Source: Phenylobacterium sp. (GTDB lineage: Bacteria > Pseudomonadota > Alphaproteobacteria > Caulobacterales > Caulobacteraceae). From it: DNA of 45,498 nt. Shown here piece by piece: positions 9,373 through 16,584 of this stretch; the stretch's first letter is position 1, and every line of letters starts with the position of its first letter. The notes beneath the pieces are model-generated. The model was not told where the DNA came from and searched no databases. It saw only the letters and a list, made by a program, of their open reading frames with translations. The DNA lies in assembly GCF_030693625.1 (NCBI RefSeq), contig NZ_JAUYAF010000080.1:1-45498 (forward strand), given 5' to 3'. A program made the position numbers and the translations under genes.

Positions 9373-10247
9373 GCGGGTTTCGGACGGCTGGCCCATTGCG
9401 CCAGCACCACGCCGGCCAGGGCGACAGCGGCCCCCACGGCGGGCCAGGTTCCCAGCAGCTCGTTGAACAGCATCCAGCCCAGGGCGGCGGCCACCACCGG
9501 CTGGATCAACACCACGACGGAGGCGGTCGCCGCCGGCAGCCGCCCCAAGGCCCAGGCGATGGAGCCTTGCCCCGCCACGTGCATGAGGCCCAGACCCGCG
9601 CAGGCCGCCCAGCCGCCCAACCCGGTGGGAATGATCTGCTCGCCCAGGCCCAAGGCGGCCAGCAGCAGCAGGGGCGCGCCGACCAGGGTGGACCAGAACA
9701 TGATCCGTGTCGCCGACATCGACTGTCGGGCGCTGGAGACCACCAGGAAATAGATCGAGTACCAGACGGCGGTCGCCGCCGAGAGGGCGTCGCCCAGCGG
9801 TGGATTGACCCCCGTCGAACCCGCCCCCTTGGTCAGGGCCATCGTCCAGGCGCCCGCCACCGCGAAAGCCACGGCGAGCAGGAACAGGCGCCGCGGCCGC
9901 TGCTTCAGGAAAATCCAGGCGAAGGCCGTCACCAGGACCGGGGTGAGGTTGGAGAGCACGGTCGCCTTGGCCACGGAGGTATAGGCGATGCCGTAGTGCC
10001 AGAAGCCGAGATCAAGCGCGAAGGCGACGCCGGCCAGCACGGCGGCCATGGGCGCCTTGCCGATGCCGCCACCAGCCTTCTGGGCCATCACCGCCAACAG
10101 GGGCAGGGCGAAGACCAGCCGCCAGAAGCCCGCGGCCGCCGGCCCCGTCTCCGACAGCCGCACCAGCACCGGGCCAACCCCGATCACACAGGCGCCCAGC
10201 AGCAGCATGGCCAGGGCCTTGCCGCGATCTTCGGGGGCGTCGGTCAC
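9369..10247 (-). CDS. EamA/DMT-superfamily exporter
   Basis: This is a 292-residue integral membrane protein with ten predicted helices arranged as two EamA repeats (about 10-140 and 155-285). Typical elements include GPAAAGFWRLVFALPLL and SVAKATVLSNLTPVLVTAFAWIFLKQRP in repeat one, and TASVVVLIQPVVAAALGWMLFNE in repeat two. Substrate cannot be told from sequence; relatives export amino acids or other small metabolites. It is translated right after gluQRS with an ATGA overlap, which suggests one transcript. Its stop shares CTAG with selO on the other strand. Confidence 0.85.
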   Translation of the reverse strand: MTDAPEDRGKALAMLLLGACVIGVGPVLVRLSETGPAAAGFWRLVFALPLLAVMAQKAGGGIGKAPMAAVLAGVAFALDLGFWHYGIAYTSVAKATVLSNLTPVLVTAFAWIFLKQRPRRLFLLAVAFAVAGAWTMALTKGAGSTGVNPPLGDALSAATAVWYSIYFLVVSSARQSMSATRIMFWSTLVGAPLLLLAALGLGEQIIPTGLGGWAACAGLGLMHVAGQGSIAWALGRLPAATASVVVLIQPVVAAALGWMLFNELLGTWPAVGAAVALAGVVLAQWASRPKPA

Positions 10248-11086
10248 AGGCCCATCTCCGCGCGCAGCTGCACCGGCGTGACGCCGGCCGTCCTCAGCTC
10301 GGCCAGGGTCTGGGCGTGGTCGCGCTTGGCGTAGCGCTTGCCGTCAGGACCGGTCAGCAGGCGGTGGTGGCGATAGACCGAGGTTGGCAGGTCCAGCAAG
10401 GCCTGCAGGAGCCGCTGGACGTGGGTCGCCTCGAACAGGTCCTGACCTCGGATCACATGGGTCACGCCTTGCAGGGCGTCGTCCAGGGTGACGGCCAAAT
10501 GGTAGGCGACGCCGACGTCTCGCCGCGCCAGCACCACATCGCCGCCCAGTTCAGGCCGCGCGGGGATGAGGCCGGTTTCCCCATTCGGGCCGGAGCCCTC
10601 CTCGGTGAAGGTGAGGGGACCGGCCTGCGCCAGGGCCGCGTCCAGGGACAGCCGCCAGGCGAACGCTTCCCCGGCGCCCAGCCTGCGCGCCTCCTGGTCG
10701 GAGGGCAGGGGCGAGCCGCGCCAGGTGTCCATGGCCCCATGGGGCGCCGAGGCGATGGCCTCGGCGATCTCCTTGCGGGTGCGGAAACAGCGATAGAGCA
10801 GGCCTCGCTCGGCGAGTCGCTCGATGGCGGCCTGGTATTCGGTGAGGTGTTCCGACTGTCGGCGCACCGGCTGCTCCCATTCGAGCCCCAGCCAGGCCAG
10901 GTCCTCGTAGATCGCAGTTTCGAAGGCGGGCCGGCACCGAGTGGCGTCGATGTCCTCGATGCGCAGCAGGAAGCGGCCGCCCGCGGCGCGGGCCGCGTCA
11001 TGGGCGGTGAGCGCCGAGAAGGCGTGTCCGCGGTGCAGAAGACCGGTGGGGGAGGGGGCGAAACGGGTGGTGAAGGGCGCGGTCAC
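10244..11086 (-). CDS. gluQ: Glutamyl-Q tRNA(Asp) synthetase
   Basis: This is a truncated paralogue of glutamyl-tRNA synthetase that attaches glutamate to the queuosine base of tRNA(Asp). The protein is 280 residues and lacks an anticodon-binding domain, as the family requires. TRFAPSPTGLLHRGHAFSAL carries the HIGH-like signature, FLLRIEDIDATRCRP the glutamate-binding Asp, and DGKRYAKRD the KMSKS-like loop. The zinc-binding cysteines of the E. coli protein are not evident around LYRCFRTRKEIAEA. It is co-transcribed with the downstream DMT exporter and starts ten bases from the stop of the tetR gene on the same strand. Confidence 0.92.
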   Translation of the reverse strand: MTAPFTTRFAPSPTGLLHRGHAFSALTAHDAARAAGGRFLLRIEDIDATRCRPAFETAIYEDLAWLGLEWEQPVRRQSEHLTEYQAAIERLAERGLLYRCFRTRKEIAEAIASAPHGAMDTWRGSPLPSDQEARRLGAGEAFAWRLSLDAALAQAGPLTFTEEGSGPNGETGLIPARPELGGDVVLARRDVGVAYHLAVTLDDALQGVTHVIRGQDLFEATHVQRLLQALLDLPTSVYRHHRLLTGPDGKRYAKRDHAQTLAELRTAGVTPVQLRAEMGL

Positions 11087-11096
11087 GCGCCTACGT

Positions 11097-11726
11097 CTAC
11101 TTCCCGTGGTCGTCGGCGAAAATCCTCATGTGGTCGAAGACGCCGCGCAGGAAGGCTTCCTCGCTGCCGAGGGCGGACTTCAGGGTGTCGAACTGCTTGA
11201 AGGAGGCCATCTCGGCCAGGCCGTGGGCGGCGCACCAGGCCGCGGTGGTGGCGAGTTCCAGGGCGATCTCATCGGTGGGATCGGCGCCGGCCTCCACTAG
11301 GGTGTCACGCACTTGGCAGTAGGCGCTGTCGTCCTCCAGGTGAACGTGGGAGGGCAACTCCTCCTTGTTGCGCGAGCCGTCGTACATGATGCGATAAAGG
11401 CTGGGGTTTTCGCGCGCGAAGACCACATAGGCGACGCCCAGCGCGGTCAGCTTGTCCTTCACCGAATTGGCCGACTTCCGCGCCGCCGCCAGCGACTCGT
11501 TCAGCAGGTCCCAGCCCTCTGCGGCCACAGCCTCCAGCAACTCGCCCTTGTCCTTGAAGTGGTGATAGGGCGCGGCCGGGCTCACACCCGCCTCTCGCGC
11601 CACAGCGCGGAGCGACAGGGCCGAAGGGCCCTCGGATTCCAGCAGGCGGCGGGCCGCGTCGATCAGGGCGCGGCTGAGATCGCCGTGGTGATAGGGCCGG
11701 GACTCGGCGGCTGCAGTTTCTCTCAT
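11097..11726 (-). CDS. TetR-family transcriptional repressor, probable controller of the two small-protein genes
   Basis: This is a 209-residue regulator. The HTH lies at about residues 15-60 (LSRALIDAARRLLESEG, then ALSLRAVAREAGVSPAAPYHHFKDKGELLEAVA). The C-terminal ligand domain (about 70-200) resembles the TetR_C/WHG type and has FARENPSLYRIMYDG. I chose ATG at 11726 because the longer frame from 11768 would run through the promoter and operator. On its own strand a TATACT (11747-11742) can be its -10, partly inside the operator, so autoregulation is likely. Two adjoining 19-bp palindromes (11747-11785) lie between it and the divergent small membrane protein gene, and a third lies before a second such gene. 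The ligand is unknown. Confidence 0.88.
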   Translation of the reverse strand: MRETAAAESRPYHHGDLSRALIDAARRLLESEGPSALSLRAVAREAGVSPAAPYHHFKDKGELLEAVAAEGWDLLNESLAAARKSANSVKDKLTALGVAYVVFARENPSLYRIMYDGSRNKEELPSHVHLEDDSAYCQVRDTLVEAGADPTDEIALELATTAAWCAAHGLAEMASFKQFDTLKSALGSEEAFLRGVFDHMRIFADDHGK

Positions 11727-11746
11727 CGGGCTCACTGTAAAAGTAT

Positions 11747-11785
11747 ATCTGGACGCCGTAAAGATCATCTTGACGGCGTTCAGAT
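11747..11785. promoter_or_regulatory. Double TetR operator (two abutting 19-bp palindromes)
   Basis: The first site is ATCTGGACGCCGTAAAGAT (11747-11765) and the second is ATCTTGACGGCGTTCAGAT (11767-11785), separated by one base. Each fits the pattern ATCT--AC--YGT--AGAT, and the pair is itself a 39-bp palindrome with two mismatches in 19 pairs. The site covers the probable -35 of the small-protein promoter and touches the -10 of the divergent tetR gene. Binding by the neighbouring TetR protein is inference. Confidence 0.72.
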
Positions 11786-11797
11786 CGCTGCTATCTT
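11770..11797 (+). promoter_or_regulatory. Promoter of first small membrane protein
   Basis: TTGACG (11770-11775) and TATCTT (11792-11797) are separated by 16 bases. The -35 lies inside the second 19-bp operator, a classic repression geometry. The same TATCTTAGC-TTGTTCA segment with the same distance to an operator recurs at 12100, before the second small gene. Confidence 0.55.
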
Positions 11798-11859
11798 AGC
11801 ATTGTTCAAATAACAAACGCCCCGCCTCCCCGCGGGTTCAAACTTACAAGGTGTGTGTC

Positions 11860-11964
11860 ATGTCTCTCGCAAACTTCGAACGCTTCTTCGACCGCGTCGC
11901 CCCCGCCATCCTTCTGGTCCTGGGCCTCACCGTCGCCGCCGCCACCGCAGTGGCCGGCGCCTAG
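11860..11964 (+). CDS. Small single-helix membrane protein, 34 aa
   Basis: The product has an amphipathic start MSLANFERFFDRVAP followed by one hydrophobic helix (about residues 15-33) rich in Leu, Val and Ala, ending in ATAVAGA. AAGGTG precedes the ATG by about six bases. A strong promoter-operator lies upstream and a perfect intrinsic terminator lies 26 bases downstream, so this very short frame is a complete transcription unit. It resembles the 37-aa product encoded at 12164: both have a charged or aromatic N-terminus with FxRF or FARF, an Asp, then a helix ending in ATA-VGA or AVAGA. I do not recognise a named family; a membrane-stress or efflux-associated micropeptide is a guess. Confidence 0.68.
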   Translation: MSLANFERFFDRVAPAILLVLGLTVAAATAVAGA

Positions 11965-11990
11965 AAGTCAAAGTCGATCCCTGATCGCAA

Positions 11991-12014
11991 GGGCCCCTTC
12001 GGGGGCCCTTTTTT
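11991..12014 (+). terminator. Intrinsic terminator with UUCG tetraloop
   Basis: GGGCCCC (11991-11997) and GGGGCCC (12002-12008) form a perfect seven-pair stem closed by TTCG, followed by six T (12009-12014). It ends the transcription unit of the 34-aa protein and separates it from the next promoter at about 12075-12105. Confidence 0.9.
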
Positions 12015-12074
12015 CTTGCGCCTTATTCGCCCGCAAAGGTCATGCATAAACGCATAGCGTACAGTGTAAAATGT

Positions 12075-12105
12075 ATCTGTACATTGTTCAGATGGAGGGT
12101 ATCTT
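12075..12105 (+). promoter_or_regulatory. Third TetR-type operator and promoter of second small membrane protein
   Basis: ATCTGTACATTGTTCAGAT (12075-12093) is a 19-bp palindrome with one mismatch pair and the same half-sites as the double operator at 11747-11785. Six bases later comes TATCTT (12100-12105), then AGCGTTGTTCA, matching AGCATTGTTCA after the first promoter. The block from about 12063 also resembles 11733 onward (TGTAAAA before the operator). The two promoters therefore look like copies of one another. The -35 here is poor, which may make this promoter weaker. Confidence 0.68.
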
Positions 12106-12163
12106 AGCGTTGTTCACATGAACAACCCGACCGGGGGCCTCCGGCAGACCAGGGACCATCCTC

Positions 12164-12277
12164 ATGTTCATCCACGCCGATCACGCCTTCGCCCGCTTTG
12201 TAGACACCACCGTCGTCGTCGCCTTCGCCGCCCTCAGCTTCCTGCTGGCCGGCGCCACCGCCATCGTCGGCGCCTGA
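12164..12277 (+). CDS. Small single-helix membrane protein, 37 aa (paralogue of the 34-aa protein)
   Basis: The frame begins MFIHADHAFARFVDTTVVV and continues as one hydrophobic helix (about residues 15-36) ending GATAIVGA. AGGGAC lies about ten bases before the ATG. The layout copies that of the 34-aa gene 200 bases upstream: operator, TATCTT, conserved 5' leader, short frame ending in an alanine-rich helix. The likely end of the unit is a hairpin at 12294-12328. No family assignment is possible. Its reality rests on the duplicated promoter and on similarity to its partner. Confidence 0.62.
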   Translation: MFIHADHAFARFVDTTVVVAFAALSFLLAGATAIVGA

Positions 12278-12293
12278 GTGCTCTCCCGCGCCG

Positions 12294-12328
12294 CCCCGCT
12301 CGCTTGAACCCTGGGGTCGCGAGCGGGG
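12294..12328 (+). terminator. Terminator-like hairpin after the 37-aa gene
   Basis: CCCCGCTCGC (12294-12303) is perfectly complementary to GCGAGCGGGG (12319-12328), with a 15-base loop, 17 bases after the stop codon. There is no U-tract, so it is either a weak terminator or a 3' stabilising stem. Confidence 0.5.
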
Positions 12329-12374
12329 TCCAGCCGGCCGCTTCGCCGTCATGGCGATGTCTCAGAATCTCTCC

Positions 12375-12415
12375 TATAATTCTCCTGCGTCGGGAATCTG
12401 GGGCCTGAGGGCCCC
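12375..12415 (+). promoter_or_regulatory. Possible promoter and leader hairpin upstream of the HNH gene
   Basis: A consensus TATAAT is at 12375-12380 without a good -35. Twenty bases later GGGGCC (12400-12405) pairs with GGCCCC (12410-12415) around a TGAG loop. If transcription starts near 12387, the HNH mRNA has a leader of about 125 bases with this stem near its 5' end. Confidence 0.35.
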
Positions 12416-12510
12416 AACCGGTTCGCCGATAGAGCGGTTGAGAGTGAGGGCTTCGTCTTCAGTTTCCACGCGTACCCATCTGGCGCTGTAGCGCACCGGG
12501 ATGACCGGCG

Positions 12511-13071
12511 ATGAAGGTGCTCACCCACCCGCCGTCCGGTTGGCCCTGCCTCGTGCTGAACGCGGATTTCAGGCCGCTCAGCTACTATCCCCTGTCGCTC
12601 TGGCCCTGGCAGGATGTGATCAAGGCGGTCTTCCTCGATCGGGTCGACGTGGTCTCCACCTACGACCAGGAAATCCATTCCCCGTCCTTCGCGATGAAGC
12701 TGCCCAGCGTGGTGTCGCTGAAGCAGTACGTCACCCAGGACCGTCCGCCGGCCTTCACGCGGTTCAACCTGTTCCTGCGCGACGCCTTCACCTGCCAGTA
12801 CTGCCACTCGGGCGCGGACCTGACCTTTGACCATGTCGTGCCCCGCTCCCGCGGCGGCCGCACGACCTGGGAAAACATCGTCACCGCCTGCGCCCGCTGC
12901 AATCTCACAAAGGGCGGCCGCACCCCGCAGGAGGCGCACATGTTCCCGCGTCACAAGGCGCGGCGTCCCAGCGCCCACGAACTGCAGGAACGCGGCCGTA
13001 AGTTCCCGCCGCACCACCTGCACCAGAGCTGGCTCGACTACCTCTACTGGGACATTGAACTGGAGGCCTAG
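12511..13071 (+). CDS. HNH endonuclease family protein
   Basis: This is a 186-residue protein. The N-terminal part (VLNADFRPLSYYPLSLWPWQDVIKAVF, about 15-45) is the conserved opening of a widespread bacterial HNH family. The zinc/HNH module lies at about 90-135: CQYCHSGADLTFDHVVPRSRGG, then TWENIVTACARCNLTKGGRTP, giving two CxxC pairs, the catalytic His in DHVVP and the Asn of the motif. It is predicted to cut or nick DNA, but its role in cells is not established. It stands alone, with no restriction-modification partner nearby. Its stop TAG shares CTAG with the convergent isomerase gene. Confidence 0.88.
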   Translation: MKVLTHPPSGWPCLVLNADFRPLSYYPLSLWPWQDVIKAVFLDRVDVVSTYDQEIHSPSFAMKLPSVVSLKQYVTQDRPPAFTRFNLFLRDAFTCQYCHSGADLTFDHVVPRSRGGRTTWENIVTACARCNLTKGGRTPQEAHMFPRHKARRPSAHELQERGRKFPPHHLHQSWLDYLYWDIELEA

Positions 13072-13718
13072 CGGGCCTTCAGCCCCTGCTGCTCCAGCCG
13101 CCATTTGAACTGGTCGAAGCGGTCCTGGCCGAAGAAGGGTTCGCCGTTGAAGGCGATCATTGGCACCCCGTTGTGGCCCGCCGCGCGCTGGGCGACCTGA
13201 GACTCTTCAATCACCGCGTTGAGACGCTCGGACTCGGCGTCCACCGTGGCGGCGAAGGTGGCGGGATCCAGGCCGGCCCGCGCCGTGGCCTGGGCGATGT
13301 GGTCGCCAAGGTGCCAGTCGTCGACTGTCCCGCTCCAGATCGTCTTGCTGACCTCGTCAAGGCAGGCGAGGCCTCGACCCTGCTCAGCGGCCAGCGCCCC
13401 CATCTGGGTCAGGCGGTGGATGTGCGGCTGATCCTTGGGATAGGTCCGGGTCGCCATGTCCATGTAGACCGGGTCGGGCCGGGGCCAGCGGAAGGGCAGG
13501 CCCAGGAACTGGGCCTCCCGGTGGATGTCAGCGAAGAAGTAGCTGAACCAGAGCGGGTCGCGGGTGTCGAAGAACTCCGGGGTGCGCACCGCCAGCGGAT
13601 AGACCGGGCGCACGTTGCAGGCGACATCGTAATCCCGCTCCAGCGCCGTCAGCCGGTGCATGATCATGTAGGAGTAGGGCGAGCGGAAGGACCAGTAGAG
13701 GTCGTAGGTCAGGGTCAT
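13068..13718 (-). CDS. DsbA-fold 2-hydroxychromene-2-carboxylate isomerase-like protein
   Basis: The 216-residue protein has the thioredoxin-like DsbA fold with a helical insertion, as in the kappa-class GST and NahD family. The N-terminus LYWSFRSPYSYMIMHRL carries the SPYSY active-site motif in place of CxxC, and the C-terminus has the cis-Pro stretch AGHNGVPMIAFNGEPFFGQDR. Such enzymes isomerise aromatic intermediates with glutathione, but no naphthalene-type pathway is nearby, so the substrate is unknown. I chose ATG at 13718; the longer frame to 13784 adds residues without homology. It shares its CTAG stop region with the HNH gene. Confidence 0.82.
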   Translation of the reverse strand: MTLTYDLYWSFRSPYSYMIMHRLTALERDYDVACNVRPVYPLAVRTPEFFDTRDPLWFSYFFADIHREAQFLGLPFRWPRPDPVYMDMATRTYPKDQPHIHRLTQMGALAAEQGRGLACLDEVSKTIWSGTVDDWHLGDHIAQATARAGLDPATFAATVDAESERLNAVIEESQVAQRAAGHNGVPMIAFNGEPFFGQDRFDQFKWRLEQQGLKAR

Positions 13719-13802
13719 GAGGTTCTGTCGCCCGCGTGGTTTCGCTCTGTCTTGAAATAGTGGCATGTATCGCGCCACAATCAAACCGCCTGGACAACAC
13801 TC

Positions 13803-14183
13803 ATGCTTCGTCTCCTGCCCCGTCTGCTGATCGGCGCGCTCGGCGCCTTTGCGATCTTCGGCGCCCTGCGGATCTGGATCGATCCAACCCTGCCGGCCGT
13901 GACCCTCGGCCTGTCCCCCGTCGGCGGCCTTGGTCTGGCGAGCCTGAGGGCCGATGTCGGCGGATTCTTCGGGGGCATGGGGGTCTTCGCCCTAGCCGCG
14001 GCGATCCGCGATGACCGCCGTTTGGTCACCGTGCCCCTGGTCTTGGTCGGCCTCGCCCTCGCCGGCCGTCTGATCACGGCGGGCCTGGAGGGGCTTGCGC
14101 CGGACATGCTGCTGCCCATCGTGGTGGAGGCGGCGCTGGCGACCCTGTTCGCCTTCGGACGCCGGACGCTGGGGGCTCGTTAG
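13803..14183 (+). CDS. DUF4345 family membrane protein
   Basis: This is a 126-residue protein with four hydrophobic helices (about 5-25, 45-68, 73-95, 100-118). It matches the small DUF4345 family in length and in the LRADVGGFFGGMGVFALAAA stretch after the first loop. Function is unknown. It is a single gene between two convergent or divergent neighbours. Its stop overlaps that of the acetyltransferase gene on the other strand (TTAG). Confidence 0.75.
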   Translation: MLRLLPRLLIGALGAFAIFGALRIWIDPTLPAVTLGLSPVGGLGLASLRADVGGFFGGMGVFALAAAIRDDRRLVTVPLVLVGLALAGRLITAGLEGLAPDMLLPIVVEAALATLFAFGRRTLGAR

Positions 14184-14827
14184 ACGGCCGCCCGGGGCTC
14201 GCGCCACATGGCCCAGGCGGGCGGGGCGTCGGCCCGCGCGCGGAACTCCTGCATCACCTCGAAGCCGTGGCGGCGATAGAGCGGCACGTTGGCCTCGCTT
14301 GAGGATTCCAGATAGGCGGGCAGCCCCTGAGCGTCGACCTTTGCCAGGCCCGCCTTCAGCATCCGGGATCCGACCCCCAGGCCCTGCGCCTCGGGCCGAA
14401 CCCCGAGGAACCACAGATAGGCGTGAGGCCGGTCCATGGGGTGCAACGCGTCCATCGCCTTTCGCATGGCGGCGAGGCGATCGATCCGCCCAAGGCCCGT
14501 CGCGCCCAGGATGGTGGGGAACATGCGCAGCTCCTGCATCAGGCTGTTGGGGCCCAGCGCCTGAGAGGAAATCCAGATGGAGACCGCGCCGCCGCCGGGG
14601 GGGCGGCTCACCTCGCCGGTGGGGAGGGCGACCTCCTTCACCAGCATCTTCATGAAGCGCAGGCGGGCGGCCTCGCGGCCCGCGTCGTCGCGAAGGAACC
14701 AGCAGAACTGCGGGTCCGTCCGGAAGGCCTCGTTCAGATCGTCGGCGACGGCGTCGAGGTCGGCCGAGCCCGCCAGGACGGGGGCCTCGGCGCCTCGGCG
14801 CAGGGCTTCGATCTGCGCGTCGGTCAT
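14180..14827 (-). CDS. GNAT-family N-acetyltransferase
   Basis: This is a 215-residue acetyltransferase. The acetyl-CoA signature is near the C-terminus: LWFLGVRPEAQGLGVGSRMLKAGL (motif A, R-x-x-Q/G-x-G/A) followed by YLESSSEANVPLYRRHGF. The N-terminal 100 residues are diverged and probably bind the acceptor, which cannot be named. The start at 14827 overlaps the coq7 stop by four bases (ATGA), placing it last in the operon yqaA-dsbB-coq7-GNAT. The longer frame to 14860 runs into coq7 and is unlikely. Confidence 0.82.
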   Translation of the reverse strand: MTDAQIEALRRGAEAPVLAGSADLDAVADDLNEAFRTDPQFCWFLRDDAGREAARLRFMKMLVKEVALPTGEVSRPPGGGAVSIWISSQALGPNSLMQELRMFPTILGATGLGRIDRLAAMRKAMDALHPMDRPHAYLWFLGVRPEAQGLGVGSRMLKAGLAKVDAQGLPAYLESSSEANVPLYRRHGFEVMQEFRARADAPPAWAMWREPRAAV

Positions 14828-15387
14828 AGCTTCTCGCTGATCTTGATGGCGGCCTTGCAACCAGCGCGTATCACCGCCGCCAGGATCGGATAGCCCAGTG
14901 CGTCGCGGGCGCCTTCCTGCACGGCGTGATCACGATGGGCCAGCTCCTCGTCGCGGAACTTCGAGAGTTCGGCGGCCAGGGCCGGTTCACGATCGCTGAG
15001 CTCGGCCACCTGGCCGGCATAGTGCTGCTCGATCACGTCCTCCACCGCCTCGGTGCAGGCATGAGCCGCCTTCTCACCCAGCAGCGCGGTGCCGGCGCCG
15101 AGCGCGAAGGCGGCCAGCCGCCAGACCGGGGTCATGGCGGTCGGGCGCACCCCGTGGTCGGTGAGCAGGGTGTCGAAGCGGGCCAGGTGAACGGCCTCGT
15201 GACCCTCCATCTCGGCCAGCTGGCCAGCGATCCGCTCATGGCCTTTGGAGCCGCCGAGCACGGCGCGTTGGCCGCGATAGATCTGCACCGCCGCCATTTC
15301 GCCGGCCTGATCGACCCGGAGGATTTCGGCGAGCCGCGCGGCGGTGGCGCCCTGGCCCGGGCGGGGCGGAATGGGTTTGTCGCTCAT
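14824..15387 (-). CDS. coq7: Demethoxyubiquinone hydroxylase Coq7
   Basis: This is a 187-residue ferritin-like di-iron monooxygenase that adds the last ring hydroxyl in ubiquinone synthesis. Iron-ligand motifs are visible: RVDQAGEMAAVQIYRGQ (first Glu), EMEGHEAVHLARFD (ExxH), TEAVEDVIEQHY (Glu), and RDEELAHRDHA (ExxH). Its length is that of bacterial Coq7, shorter than UbiF-type flavin enzymes. It is coupled to dsbB upstream by ATGA and to the acetyltransferase downstream in the same way. It acts at the inner membrane face. Confidence 0.93.
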   Translation of the reverse strand: MSDKPIPPRPGQGATAARLAEILRVDQAGEMAAVQIYRGQRAVLGGSKGHERIAGQLAEMEGHEAVHLARFDTLLTDHGVRPTAMTPVWRLAAFALGAGTALLGEKAAHACTEAVEDVIEQHYAGQVAELSDREPALAAELSKFRDEELAHRDHAVQEGARDALGYPILAAVIRAGCKAAIKISEKL

Positions 15388-15899
15388 GACCGGGGCCTAT
15401 CGCGGAGCGCCGCCCAGGCGCTGTAAAGGGTCAGCTTCAGTGAGATCAGGGCGTTCCAGCCGGCCATGGACAGGCCCAGGAACCGCCAGGCCGCCTCGTC
15501 ACAGGTCGGGGGTTGGATCTTCGCGCCGCCCAGGAGGTCACTCATGGCCTGGGTGCTGACGCCGCCGCCGGTGGACGCGCAGGTCGTGGGGCCAGGCCAC
15601 CACTTCCACTCCGCGCCGCTGTGATAGACCGCGATCGCCACTCCGACGGCGAAGACCAGGGCCAGGGCGGCGTAGAACAGCCAGCGCCAACGCAGGATCC
15701 GGGGCAGCTTGACCGCCAGGATGCAGGCCAGGGCGATCGTCCCGGCCACCCAGTAGACCTCTCGGGCCCGCAGGCAGAGCGTGCAGGGCGCGTAGCCGCC
15801 GAAGGTTTCGAAGGCATGGGCGATCGCCAGCATCAGGGCGGCGGAGCCCAGGGCGAAGAAGGCCCAGCGGTCGAGGACGGCGCGGATGAGCTGCATCAT
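15384..15899 (-). CDS. dsbB: Disulfide bond formation protein B (DsbB)
   Basis: This is an inner-membrane quinone reductase of 171 residues with four helices. The first periplasmic loop holds GGYAPCTLCLRAREVYW with the CxxC pair that passes electrons to ubiquinone. The second loop holds a second pair (TTCAS and PPTCDEA) that reoxidises DsbA. Location next to coq7, a ubiquinone synthesis gene, fits its quinone dependence. It starts 28 bases after the yqaA gene on the same strand and overlaps coq7 by ATGA. Confidence 0.92.
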   Translation of the reverse strand: MMQLIRAVLDRWAFFALGSAALMLAIAHAFETFGGYAPCTLCLRAREVYWVAGTIALACILAVKLPRILRWRWLFYAALALVFAVGVAIAVYHSGAEWKWWPGPTTCASTGGGVSTQAMSDLLGGAKIQPPTCDEAAWRFLGLSMAGWNALISLKLTLYSAWAALRDRPRS

Positions 15900-15927
15900 G
15901 GCGCGCGATATGAGCGCAAAACCCGGC

Positions 15928-16506
15928 TCAGCCCAAGACTTTCAGCGCAACAATGCCGCCGACCAGAACGGTCACGCCGATCACGGTGTACAGGGTCAGG
16001 CGCTTTTCGACCTCTTCGCGCACCGCCGGGCCGAAGTACTTCAGCAGGGTGGCGGTGAGGAAGAAGCGCGCTCCGCGGGTCACGACCGAAGCCCAGACGA
16101 AGGTGAAGAAGGAGAATTCAGCCAGGCCAGAGGCGATGGTCACCAGCTTGTAGGGAATGGGCGTCAGGCCCTTGATCAGGATCACCCACAGGCCCCACTG
16201 GTCAAACCAGGCCTTGAAGGCGGCGTCGCCCTCGGGGTGGCCCATCAGGGCCAGCAGCCAGTGGCCCAGGTCTCCCAGGTGGTAGCCGATGAAGTAGCCC
16301 AGGCACCCGCCCAGGACCGACGACAGGGTGCAGAGCCCGGCATAGACAAAGGCGCGCTCGGGCCGCGCCAGGACCATGGGCGCCAGCATCACGTCGGGAG
16401 GGATCGGAAAGAACGAACTCTCCGCGAACGAGACGCCGCACAGCATGACGGGCGCGTGGCGCGACCCGGCCAGGTTCATGACCCAGTCGTACGTTTTGCG
16501 AAGCAT
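15928..16506 (-). CDS. YqaA/DedA-family (SNARE-associated) membrane protein
   Basis: The 192-residue membrane protein has about five hydrophobic segments. It has the DedA-superfamily features FAESSFFPIPPDVMLAPMVL near the N-terminus and LIKGLTPIPYKLVTIASGLAEFSF in the middle, where the Pro-rich re-entrant loop and the Arg/Lys are typical. Members affect membrane lipid flipping or envelope integrity. It is the first gene of the minus-strand run with dsbB and coq7, and is divergent from the tyrosine operon. Confidence 0.87.
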   Translation of the reverse strand: MLRKTYDWVMNLAGSRHAPVMLCGVSFAESSFFPIPPDVMLAPMVLARPERAFVYAGLCTLSSVLGGCLGYFIGYHLGDLGHWLLALMGHPEGDAAFKAWFDQWGLWVILIKGLTPIPYKLVTIASGLAEFSFFTFVWASVVTRGARFFLTATLLKYFGPAVREEVEKRLTLYTVIGVTVLVGGIVALKVLG

Positions 16507-16584
16507 GGTGATCCGAGGAGGCTGTTCACTCGTTTGCTATCAGCGCCAGACGCCCTTGTCTCCTGGGCGCGGTTCAGGCAAGTG

